Positions 10,858 through 20,110 of a stretch of 57,002 bases of DNA are shown here, piece after piece. Position 1 is the first letter of the stretch. Every line of letters starts with the position of its first letter. A program made the translations under genes and the position numbers. The notes under the pieces were generated by a model. The model ran no database searches and was not told the DNA's origin. It was given only the letters and a program-made list of their open reading frames with translations. This stretch comes from Catenaria anguillulae PL171 (Eukaryota > Blastocladiomycota > Blastocladiomycetes > Blastocladiales > Catenariaceae), in contig MCFL01000157.1 of NCBI GenBank assembly GCA_002102555.1, positions 1 to 57,002 on the forward strand, in the 5' to 3' direction.

Positions 10858-12138
10858 ATGAAGGATCACACGCAACACTTGAAGCAGCACGGCGAGCTTG
10901 ATCCGATGCCCATGTCCATGCCTGTACCGCATGTGCCGCCTGTACCGACATGCCCACCTCTACCCGGCCTGACGCTGTCGCAGTCGACGACCGTCTCTGA
11001 AGCGCATTCCCTGCAGTCGGCTCCTATACCTGCTCCGCCGCCCCAGTTATCGGCCATATTGCCATACCAGTCCTCAAATGACCCGGTATCTCAGCTGCCC
11101 ACCCTGTCGGCCCTGTCGCAGACGCTTGAGGTCCCAGAAGTGATCGCCGCCACGACCAATCAACCCCCTGACTCAGCTCCTGGACTTGACGCTCCTGTAC
11201 CAAGTCCAGGCTCGGCTTTGGCCGTGAGACCTCCGTCGCAGGACCCTGATCCGATCCCCAACCCGACAACCACGGACAACACGCCAACCCTTGTCATCCC
11301 ATACCCACTCGCCATCCACATTGCCATTCTCTCAACACTCTGCCCAACACTCTCGCATCCTTCGACTGCGCTTTCCACTGCCGTTACCTTGTCACCCGAA
11401 ATGACCACCTCCTCTCCAACGGCCCAAGCTCCGCTTCCCGCAACGGCCCCGGCCAAAGCGTCAACCCTTGGCTTTGTTCCGTCCGTCCTCGCTTCGCTGC
11501 AACACCTCACACTTCCAAGCACGCACCCCAATGCCCTACTTGCCGTGGACACATGCTCTGCCACCTGGGATCTCGACAAGCTCGTCCACGATCCCGACGT
11601 GGGCGTCCTCGCCTCATGCGTCGATCTCGCGTCGCTGTGTGTACTCGAGCCCGTCAAGTCACAACACGATCATCCCAGTCAGCAACAAGGGGCTGTTGGG
11701 TGGCATGTAGTTCCGGAATCGGTCGGCGACTATTGGGCGTACTTGATGAAATCCACTTTGGATCCAGGGTTGATGGCGCAATTGACGAGTTATTTTGGCG
11801 AGTACCTCGATCGCAGAGGCAAGTTGGCCAGCGCACAGGTCAAGCATACCGAGCTCATGGCGGCGCTGGGACAGGACACAACGTACATAGGCTCTGCCCA
11901 TTTCATCCTTGTACCTTGTACGTGCCCTCACCTTCTTTCTGTTATGTGTAGCGAACAGCAAGCCAAAGCAGCGCTCAAGGACCACATCCACAACTTGCAC
12001 GTGTACAACGAGTACCAAGATCTAGCACAATGCATCATGGGCCAGCTTGCAGACATGGACGGCGTGACGGTCAAGCAAGTGTATGAGGAGCTCGGGATTG
12101 ATCTGGACGAGCCCAAGCCGCGCAAAAAGACGGCTTGA
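10858..12138 (+). CDS. SWI5: Swi5 recombination factor with long N-terminal extension
   Basis: Swi5 pairs with Sfr1 to stimulate Rad51/Dmc1 strand exchange in homologous recombination. The signature lies at the C terminus: coiled coil LKDHIHNLHVYNEYQDLAQ followed by IMGQLADMDGVTVKQVYEELGIDLDE, matching LHxYNExxDxAxxxxGxxA of Swi5 proteins. An intron at 11883-11951 (69 bp, GTACAT to TAG) is inferred. It is a multiple of three without a stop, so the frame stays open either way, but removing it joins LGQDTT to EQQAKAALKDH and restores the helix. The product would be about 403 residues. Yeast Swi5 is under 100 residues; here ~290 residues of Pro/Ser/Thr-rich sequence precede the domain. The 5' end is uncertain. 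The stop lies 84 bp from the convergent Elongin B stop. Confidence 0.78.
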   Translation: MKDHTQHLKQHGELDPMPMSMPVPHVPPVPTCPPLPGLTLSQSTTVSEAHSLQSAPIPAPPPQLSAILPYQSSNDPVSQLPTLSALSQTLEVPEVIAATTNQPPDSAPGLDAPVPSPGSALAVRPPSQDPDPIPNPTTTDNTPTLVIPYPLAIHIAILSTLCPTLSHPSTALSTAVTLSPEMTTSSPTAQAPLPATAPAKASTLGFVPSVLASLQHLTLPSTHPNALLAVDTCSATWDLDKLVHDPDVGVLASCVDLASLCVLEPVKSQHDHPSQQQGAVGWHVVPESVGDYWAYLMKSTLDPGLMAQLTSYFGEYLDRRGKLASAQVKHTELMAALGQDTTYIGSAHFILVPCTCPHLLSVMCSEQQAKAALKDHIHNLHVYNEYQDLAQCIMGQLADMDGVTVKQVYEELGIDLDEPKPRKKTA

Positions 12139-12222
12139 TTTGGAATGGATTCAAGTGAAGTTTTGTTCGGGGATCGATCGGGGAATGTATGTACATAAGC
12201 TTGAAACACATGTATGCGAATA

Positions 12223-12776
12223 CTACTGTGAAGCCTTTGCTGCTGCAGCTGCATCTTCGCTTTCGCTCATGGGATCCACGATAGGCGAGGGCTCGGCCAC
12301 CTCGACCGGCTCCCATTTGCTACACAAGTCCAATCGCTCGCAGGTTTTCAGAACATGATGAATATGCGACGGTCAACAATGCCAACACGCACCCATCAGC
12401 AACATCACTGATCCAAAACGCCATAAACAAGACGGCCTCATCCGGCACATTCAAATGATCCAGCACGGCCTTATCCTCGAGCTCGGCCAGCTTGAGCGCC
12501 CCACTCGTCAGCGCCGCATAGTCCACCGTAGAGGCGATCTTTTCTTTTGGTGCAAGCAGCCGAATGTCGCGCGCATCCTTGGACACGAGCTTGGCAATGC
12601 GGCGCTTCACAGCCAGGATGGTGTCGGTGGCCGAGGCGGTGATGAAGTAGGTTGTCTTCTGGCGCTTTATGCGCAAGGTCAGCGAGGAGACGGGCTGCCG
12701 GGTGAACGAGGAGAAAGAAGGTGGTGAGTCACACACGGCGTGGGCAGTGGATGGGGGATCGGGCGGCGGATACCAT
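12223..12776 (-). CDS. ELOB: Elongin B (ubiquitin-like adaptor)
   Basis: Ubiquitin-fold partner of Elongin C in elongin and Cullin-2/5 ubiquitin-ligase complexes. The ubiquitin-like domain runs from LTLRIKRQKTTYFITA (human LMIRRHKTTIF) through ILAVKRRIAKLV to VLFMAFWISD. Splicing 12320-12392 then adds GKWEPVEVAEPSPIVDPMSE, which aligns with the human tail CIEPFSSPPELPDVM. The proposed first exon is only the ATG at 12774-12776 (context ACCATGG), followed by a 79-bp intron 12695-12773 ending in CAG, giving MPVSSLTLRI and a 133-residue protein close to the human 118. A longer 5' end reading through 12838 (MNTHGL) is possible but adds nonconserved sequence. Identity is well supported by domain and tail; the start is less sure. 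Confidence 0.72.
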
Positions 12777-13688
12777 GGTAGGGCGCTGGGATTGTCGATT
12801 GCTATGGGCGTTGAATGCAGTCCATGTGTATTCATGTCAAACCTGAAGACTTTTTGAATTCGCTCGAGCTCGCTTGAAGGACGCTTGAATGAAGCGAATC
12901 GATGGGCTGCCGATCCGCCCACCTTGCAAGATCACCAATGCATGCCGTATTGGCGCGCTTACTTCCTTGCAGTCGGATTGGATTCGCTGTCTCTTGCTGG
13001 CGCCACGCGGGTGAGGCCCGCCGCCACCGCCATCCCTCGCATTGACTGCCTAGACTGCACACCCCCGTCAGCCCGCTGCTTCTCAACGCTGTCTGTTTCG
13101 CCAAACCTCCCCGTCTGTTCAAGCAACTCAACGCCCGGGCAAGGCTTTCGGGGGGTCCGTCTAAGCCCATTTCCCGCTTGCACTGCCATTGGCATGGCTC
13201 GGCAACGACTGGTAGGACTACCCAACACTTTGCGCTTGCGGTCCTACTCACTGCCATCGTCAGCCCGGATGACACTGGTTCGAGAACGCGTCTCAGACAG
13301 CCTAACCTGCTGCATGAAAAGGGAGATGCCGCAATGACAATCGTGAATACAATGCGTATGCATGATGGCTCACTATTTGATCCAATAAGGCATTAATCCC
13401 AAAAGGAACTCATTGAAATGACACAACTCGATCGCAAGATTCCTGTCGACATGCATTTCCAGCCGCTCTGGGCCATGTCACTTTGCATTCCCTCTTCCGC
13501 TGTCCCCTCCGAGTCCTCGACCTCCGAAACTGCTCCGGCGAGCATTCGCGCAAATTCGTGCGGGATGCCTTCGGGCAAGTTCGTGTGGGAATGGTGCCAT
13601 ATGCTCTTCGCTCTGGCAACAACGACCACAAACGCATCAACATTTCGAGCAAGGCGGCTCATTATCAGCAGCAGCTATTTGGATAAGA
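12777..13688. other. Intergenic stretch, no gene recognised
   Basis: Between Elongin B and the unresolved coding region. A minus-strand frame at 13393-13662 looks partly protein-like, but it has no family match and no clear splice partners. Confidence 0.35.
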
Positions 13689-14797
13689 ATGTTGACTCTG
13701 TCGGAGTACATCGGGGCCCTCCAAAAGTTGCCGCCCATTGAGCCAGCAACCGGCCCAGCCACCACGATCGTTCCTCCGCGCGAGTTTCGCGGGTGCCGAG
13801 CAAGCTCACCATGCAGCTGCCCATCAGCAGCTTCAACTTTTCCCGCCTCGCCAACCTCGACCCGCACCTCCAAGGGCCGATTTCGGTGTTTGTCCATCCG
13901 GACTCGGACCATGGCCAGATCGCCAAGGTATGCATTTGACGCCGACCATGTACACGTTCCCAACGGGTGACCTCAAAACCATTTCTGCTCCAGGCGCTGA
14001 CCCGGCCGCCACAATCAACAGCGCCTGCGCCCTCGATCCTCCGCACACCATGGCCATGCTTAATGTGCCAAAATTCTTGCCAAAGTACCCGTACGATTCG
14101 CCCACCCCAGTTCCAGCATCCGCAGTTGGGCAAGGTGCCGCAGACATGACGTGCGCGCTGGAGCGCCGTCAAGCCAAGACTCGCCGGCCGCCGCCTGGGT
14201 TGAAGCGGGTGGACTTGCACCGTGCCAACGCTGACGTCGACGTGAAAGAGGTAGCTTGGACTCGCATATGACCCCGCTTGACATTCGATGCCGCAGCCTG
14301 TCGATTACTACGTTGCAAGCGTCACCATCACCGACATGCTGCCTTCCTCTGCGGCCCTGCAGCCGCCGATTTGGACCACAGGCGCCGGCTCGCCGCCCAA
14401 CTCGGACCCCACATCACGACTGGGATTTCTCGTTGGCCCCGGCTCGCACGTCATGCGTAACTTGGGCATCACCATGGAGGACCAGTATATATCCGGCTCC
14501 TTCATTTGGCATCGGCCGATGTGTTTTCCTTCATGCATCACCTTCTGTTGGCTCGCTTCGTCGGGCTAACACTCCCACCCCAATCTTCCCCGCAATCTGT
14601 GCTGCGCCAAGCTCACAACCAGCGCGGCCCAGAAACCGGCGACACCAATGGCAAAGACAACCGCAACCGCAACCGCAACGGTACCAGCCGTGCTAGCGCA
14701 TATCATCAACGAGTTGCTGCTGAGTTGCGTGTGTTGTTTCCACCTCCGCAGCAGCTGTGGGTTTCTATACCTGTAACTCTTGTCAATAACTGGAGGT
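13689..14797 (+). pseudogene. Unresolved spliced or decayed gene, unknown function
   Basis: A string of coding-like blocks on the plus strand with codon use like the neighbours: MLTLSEYIGALQKLPPIEPA (from 13689), MQLPISSFNFSRLANLDPHL (from 13811) ending at a GTATGC donor near 13929, LNVPKFLPKYPYDSPTPVPA (14062-14120), and PVDYYVASVTITDMLPSSAA (from 14297), joined to the previous block by a possible 46-bp intron at 14251-14296. The blocks fall in different frames and not all changes coincide with plausible introns. It could be a real gene with assembly indels or a decaying one. I recognise no domain. Boundaries are approximate. Confidence 0.3.
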
Positions 14798-15066
14798 GAG
14801 ACTGGTGGACGAAAAATGGACGTCTACCGACTTGGACTGACATTGATCGGACCGACAGACACGGTGGATCGCCGTCAGTCGGGCGCAAAATGAATGAATG
14901 AAAATTTTATGTCACTTTGCCTTTGCCAGAGACGAGCGATCCATGCAAAGCCAATCCCATCGACTTACAGCAATCCTCTCGTACTAACCCCTTGCCACCG
15001 GCTCACCCGGCCCTTTGCCATCTTCACGTCTCACACCTTTCGCCACACCCAGATCACGTAACCAAA

Positions 15067-17621
15067 ATGACGTCGACCACCGACGGCGCTTCATCGGCCA
15101 CGCCCGACTTTCGCCTCTCGGCCATTGTCCCCGCCCACGACCAAGACGCCAAGGACGTGGCCTGGCTCTCCGCAACCACCCTCGCCACCGTCTCTCGCGA
15201 CCGCTCCATCCGCATCTGGTCTGCTGACAACCCGGCCAGCAACTCGGCCACTCTGCTGCACACGCTCGCCGACGCCCATTCGGCCTCCTTCATCAACTCT
15301 GTCACTGCCATTTCTGGTCCCGATGCCGAATCACCCCAGTTTATCGCGTCTGGCGGCGCGGACAAGACCATCACGATCCACGAACCCACGCACGGCAACC
15401 TCGTCTTCACGCTCGTCGGCCACACAGACAATGTGTGCGTGCTGTCCCCAATCCCGGGCGTGCCCCTGGGCCTTATCTCGGGATCCTGGGACAAGACGGC
15501 GCGCGTTTGGGTCGGCGGCGAATGCACCTTGACGCTCAAGGGTCACACGCAGGCCGTGTGGGGTGTGCTAGCCTTAGACGCATCCACCTATGTGACTGCG
15601 TCTGCCGATCGCACAATCAAGTTTTGGGCCGGCGACAAGTGCGTGCACACCATCTCTGCGGGTGGGCACTCGGACGTGATCCGCGGGCTGGCGCATTTGC
15701 CAACGCTCGACCTGGTTGCCAGCGCGTCCAACGACGGCACTGTGCGCGTGTGGACACGGACGGGTGAGCCCGTGGTGGAAATGCACGGCCACGCCTCGTT
15801 TGTGTACAAGGTGGCGGCCAACCCCTCGATGGGCGAGTGGGTCAGTTGTGGCGAGGACCGCACCGTGCGCGTGTGGGTCGATGCAGAGTGCAAGCAGACC
15901 ATCACGTTGCCCAGTACCACCGTGTGGAGTGTGGCCGTGAGTCCTTCGGGCAAGGATTTGGCCGCGTGTACATCGGACGGGCACTTGTACTTGTTTTCGC
16001 GCACGGTTGACAGGCAGGCAAGTGCCGAGGTGGTCAAGCAGTATGAGGAAACGTTGGCGGCATCGGCCATTCCACAGAATCAGATTGGCGATATCAACAA
16101 GGAAAAGTTGCCAGGGCCTGAAGCCTTGCAAAATCCGGGCAATCGCGATGGCCAGGTGTTAATGGTCAAGGTCGAGTCGGGCAATGTGGAGGCACACCAG
16201 TGGTCCGTGGCGCAAAAGAAGTGGATCAAGGTCGGGGATGTCGTGGATGCGATTGGTGCTGGGCGCAAGCAGGTGTACGAGGGCAAGGAGTACGATTACG
16301 TCTTTGACATTGACTTGGGCGGTGGGCCAGGCACCATGATCAAGCTGCCTTACAACATTACCGGTACATACTTAGGACTGTCCTGGTGTCACTGTCACCA
16401 TGTTTCACTGTCATGCTGCTGACCGCAATATCAATTGCTTGCGTGTCACAGAAAACCCCTACTCGGCAGCACAAAACTTTATCTGGAAGCACGAGCTGTC
16501 GCAAGAATTCCTCGACCAAATTGCGCAATTCATTGTGACCAATACAAAGGGCCACACGGTCGCCTCGTCCGAGCACGCTGCTGCCGCCTCGCAGTACGTT
16601 GACCCATTCACGGGCGGAAACAGGTACACGCCCGGCGGGACTGCACCAACGGCCGCACCCTCCGCTGCTCCAACAACAGGCGCTACCAACGCGGCCGCAT
16701 TCAATCCATGGACATCGGGATACACCACGGGCACGCTTTCGTCCGGGTCGACACCTTCTGCTCCGAGACCCACTGGCCGCCCCGCCGTTGTGCCCGTCCG
16801 CGACATGGTCTTGTTCAAGCAAATCAACTATGCGGCCATTGCCACCAAACTCGCCTCGCTTCAATCCGAGCTCGGCATCACCTTGCACCCATCCGCGCAA
16901 TCCGCGGTCGATGTTGAGCAGCACCCGTGGTCGATTGCCAAGGCCATCCTGACGCACCCGCAATGGCCAAAGGCGCAAGCGTTCCCGGCGCTGGACCTGA
17001 TCCGGTACTACGTGCTGTCGCACGAGCTGAGCGACGAGGAGGCAGCGCAGGTGGTGGTGTGGGTGACGGAAATGGCGAGCGCGCCCAACGCCTCGGATCC
17101 CGTCAAGATGTTGGCCGTGCGTGTTTTGGTCAACATGTATCATTTGGTGGGCAATCGAGGTCGGGTTGCGGGCCAGGTCGAGACATTGTTGGTGCTCGTC
17201 AATGAGATGCGCACGTCCGTCAATAAGAATGTCAGGGTTGGTGTGGCGACATTTCTGCTCAAGTACGCCCCCAATTTAGTTCTCTTTTCGCCGCTCGAGC
17301 ATGATGTGCGGTTGGCTCACCTTGCTCCTGTACACCACGCTGTGACCATGTAGCGCGGCCATCTTCATGACGCAAACGGGCCTGCACACGGACGTGATGA
17401 ATGTGATTGCCCTGCTGGCCGAAATGGTGCCGAGCGAGGCCGACCCAGAAACGCTGTACCGTGTTGTGGTGGCTCTTGGCACAATGGCGAGCTTGGGCGC
17501 AACTGTCAAGCCTTACATGAACGGATTGGGCGTCAAGGCCGCATTGGTTGCATTGACAAACAAGGCCGATGTGGAACAGCGCACAAAGGATGCAGCCGTG
17601 GATTCCTTGGCCCTCATGTGA
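15067..17621 (+). CDS. DOA1: Doa1/Ufd3 (PLAA): WD40-PFU-PUL Cdc48 cofactor
   Basis: Ubiquitin-binding partner of Cdc48/p97 in ubiquitin homeostasis and ER- or mitochondria-linked degradation. Three exons (15067-16363, 16452-17262, 17354-17621) give about 791 residues. Residues 1-300 form a seven-blade WD40 propeller (SGSWDKTARVW, TASADRTIKFW, SASNDGTVRVW, SCGEDRTVRVW). The PFU domain follows (QWSVAQKKWIKVGDVV, YDYVFDIDLGGG, LPYNIT, then ENPYSAAQNFI across the intron). The C-terminal PUL armadillo domain runs from VLFKQINYAAIATKL to the end. Introns 16364-16451 and 17263-17353 both restore family sequence (PYNITENPYSAAQNF, FLLNAAIFMTQ). The ATG at 15067 was chosen because it opens MTSTTDGASS just before the first blade. 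Confidence 0.93.
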
Positions 17622-17907
17622 CTTTAAGCGATGCATTGGACGGTGCGATGGGTTCAAGTATCATCGGTTTTGTTGGAATTGGTTTGTTTTGCTGTGTGTG
17701 TACATTACTGCAGCGCTTGTATTTTGTTTTGACGGAAATAATCAAGGAATGCGGGATATGAAGCGAAGTTTGCAATTGGGCACAGGAATGGAGGAAGATG
17801 GGATACGGAAAGGGATACGGGAATCAAGGGCTCGCAAATAAAGCAATCAGTGCAAGCAAAAAAAAAAAAAAAAAAAAAAAAAACAATGGCAAACATCAAT
17901 ATGACAA
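17622..17907. other. 3' intergenic region with AATAAA and A26 tract
   Basis: Separates the convergent Doa1 and Cdc20-like genes. On the plus strand AATAAA (17837-17842) is followed 15 bp later by an uninterrupted run of 26 A (17858-17883). Confidence 0.6.
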
Positions 17908-19788
17908 TCACCTCATAGCTGGTCGCCTGTACGGCGAATACGATACAACTTTCTTGGCGAGCAGCTCACGCGCACCGACCCCAACTTGCTGCGCCACCAC
18001 CTCTGCCAGTTTGTCGGCCACCCCAACTCCGCTTGCCTTGCGCAGTGCCGCAGAGCTGAAGCTCTTGATGCGCTTGATAGCGGCCTGTTCAACCTCCTGG
18101 TCGCCCAAATCGGCCTGGTCGCCTTGATCGGTGACCGAGCGCACTCGCCAAACGTGCAACGACTCGTCAGCGCCCAGCGTGGCCATGAAATCCTCGCGCG
18201 GCGACACGCTGAGGTCGAGCACTCGGTGGTCGGCGTGTGCATCGTCTTGCGACCACACGCGCAAAGCACCTTGCCAGGCCGTGAGGCGTGGGGGCGGCGA
18301 GCCGCCCGCCGCGGCCAATGCCGTCGACCTATATCCGGCGGCAGACAGCAGCACCGGATCGCGCATAGCGAGTGTTTCCGTGGACGAGTCGGTTGGCAGA
18401 GCGGAATACGAACGCTTCAAGAAACGCAATGCCGTGACCTGCCCGCCCGTATCCATGCGTGCAAATGACCGCCTCGTCAGCGTGTCCCGATACTTTATCC
18501 GCGCATCCGCCGTCCCGCCACCCGTCGCGAGCACATTGGCGCGCAAGGGACACCAAGCGAGTGCGCGAACAGCACCCACATGTGCCTCCTTCCAAGTGAC
18601 CACAGGCTTGTCGAGTCTTCTGGCATCCCACACACACACGACGCCATCATTGCCTCCCGACGCAAACGTGACCCCGTCGTCATTGGCTGCAAGTCCGCAC
18701 ACGGGATTCCCTGGCGCATGAACCCTGCGTAGCGTCGCAGGCACGCTTGCAAGTGGCGCGCGCATATCCCAGAGCAGAATGCGCCCCGTTGCGTCGCCCG
18801 TGAGCAAGGTCGTTGCCGACACGTACGTCATGCAGGTTGTACGTGTCACGGCCACGCCCAGATTGGCCAGTTTGGCACTCGTTAGGTCCAGGTGATCCGA
18901 TGCCGGGAACGTGGGTTTGCCTGACCGAAGCCGAGTGTGTGTAGCAACGTCATAGTGGGCAACCACACCTGCGTCAATCCCAACCGTCAAGTGCTCGCCC
19001 GAAGGTGTAAATGTCAGCGCTGTGACGCGCGAGGTCGCATTCGAGTTGCTGGCGGGCGGAAGGGGCGTGGATTCGCCAGAGATGGGATGCCAAAGGTACG
19101 TGTCGGAGCCGAGGCCGACGCTCACGAGATTGCGCGAGCTCCAGTCGAGCCGGCTTGCGTAATAGTCGTCCGAGGTGCCTGGCGCGTCCAAGATCTTTTC
19201 GGGCGTACTGGCGAGGTAATACAGCGGGTGCGTTTGTGTTGGCGGCGATGGCTGCGAGGTGGAGGGAGTTGCTGTTTGTTGTGCAAATGGACGAAAGGTC
19301 GTTGCGGGAGCGTCCGTGAAGAGGCGGCGCCGGTACGATCGGGAGGTGGGACTTGAGCGATGTGTGAATGAAGGGGATGGCGATGACGGAGACGAGGATG
19401 GACGAGGTGCGGCTGGATCTGCAAGACTCAGGGCCGTGAGCATCCCTGACCAGCTCGGCGTCGTCGCCGTCGGTCGGGGTTCTGAACTGCCATCACTCAT
19501 TGAAGGTGGCGAGGCGTGATGGGCCGAGTCGAGTACGGCCTGTATGCGTGCGAGCTGGCCATTGTAGCCCGGCGGGACATTGCGGTCCGGGGCCAGCCGG
19601 CTGATCGAGTCGCATTTGCCGGGCATGCCTACAGTGGATGGCGCAGGCCGAGCAATCTTGACTGGCCGTCTCGCAGGGGACGACAGTGACGATAGCCGAT
19701 CAATCAGGGTATCGCTGTGACAACCGCCATCATAAGCGGCGACCCGGCCACTGGCTTGGAAGGCGTTTTCGGCACTTTCTTGGCTCAT
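17908..19788 (-). CDS. Divergent Cdc20/Cdh1-like APC/C activator
   Basis: WD40 substrate receptor of the anaphase-promoting complex. The family hallmark at the start of the propeller is clear: EKILDAPGTSDDYYASRLDW then SSRNLVSVGLGSDTYLW. Further blades include LLTGDATGRILLWDMR, FASGGNDGVVCVWDARR, VRALAWCPLRANVLATGGG and LGADESLHVWRV. The N terminus has DRNVPPG, a degenerate C-box (consensus DRxIPxR), and the last residues are PAMR in place of the usual C-terminal Ile-Arg. About 626 residues, intronless as read. The start at MSQESAENAF (19788) was preferred to an upstream in-frame ATG at 19983 because the extra 65 residues cross a C15 homopolymer and are nonconserved. The divergence suggests a meiosis-type activator (Ama1/Mfr1-like) rather than canonical Cdc20, but this is inference. 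Confidence 0.8.
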   Translation of the reverse strand: MSQESAENAFQASGRVAAYDGGCHSDTLIDRLSSLSSPARRPVKIARPAPSTVGMPGKCDSISRLAPDRNVPPGYNGQLARIQAVLDSAHHASPPSMSDGSSEPRPTATTPSWSGMLTALSLADPAAPRPSSSPSSPSPSFTHRSSPTSRSYRRRLFTDAPATTFRPFAQQTATPSTSQPSPPTQTHPLYYLASTPEKILDAPGTSDDYYASRLDWSSRNLVSVGLGSDTYLWHPISGESTPLPPASNSNATSRVTALTFTPSGEHLTVGIDAGVVAHYDVATHTRLRSGKPTFPASDHLDLTSAKLANLGVAVTRTTCMTYVSATTLLTGDATGRILLWDMRAPLASVPATLRRVHAPGNPVCGLAANDDGVTFASGGNDGVVCVWDARRLDKPVVTWKEAHVGAVRALAWCPLRANVLATGGGTADARIKYRDTLTRRSFARMDTGGQVTALRFLKRSYSALPTDSSTETLAMRDPVLLSAAGYRSTALAAAGGSPPPRLTAWQGALRVWSQDDAHADHRVLDLSVSPREDFMATLGADESLHVWRVRSVTDQGDQADLGDQEVEQAAIKRIKSFSSAALRKASGVGVADKLAEVVAQQVGVGARELLAKKVVSYSPYRRPAMR

Positions 19789-19858
19789 GGTTGCACGTTG
19801 GACATGTACATGTGGGAGTTGGCGATCACGGCTGGAGGAGCACTGGCTGGCACGTTGA

Positions 19859-19873
19859 GGGGGGGGGGGGGGG
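19859..19873 (+). repeat. Poly-G (G15) homopolymer
   Basis: Fifteen consecutive G on the plus strand, upstream of the Cdc20-like start codon. Likely length-variable and hard to sequence. Confidence 0.8.
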
Positions 19874-20110
19874 CGACAACGTGTGCTTGCAATTGAGCAA
19901 TGGACGGTCGGCGGTTGCTTTGGGTCTTTTCTAGTGCTTCGTTCTGAAACGGGATGCAATGTGCATTGAATCGTCGTTGGCATACGCTGACTCTTGCTGC
20001 CGTCTCGCAGAGTCGACTCGCCTCGGTGGATGACTTCGATTGACGGATAACATGATCCAATTCATTCATTACAACTACACCGCCCAACTGTGAGTCGAAT
20101 CCTACGACAC

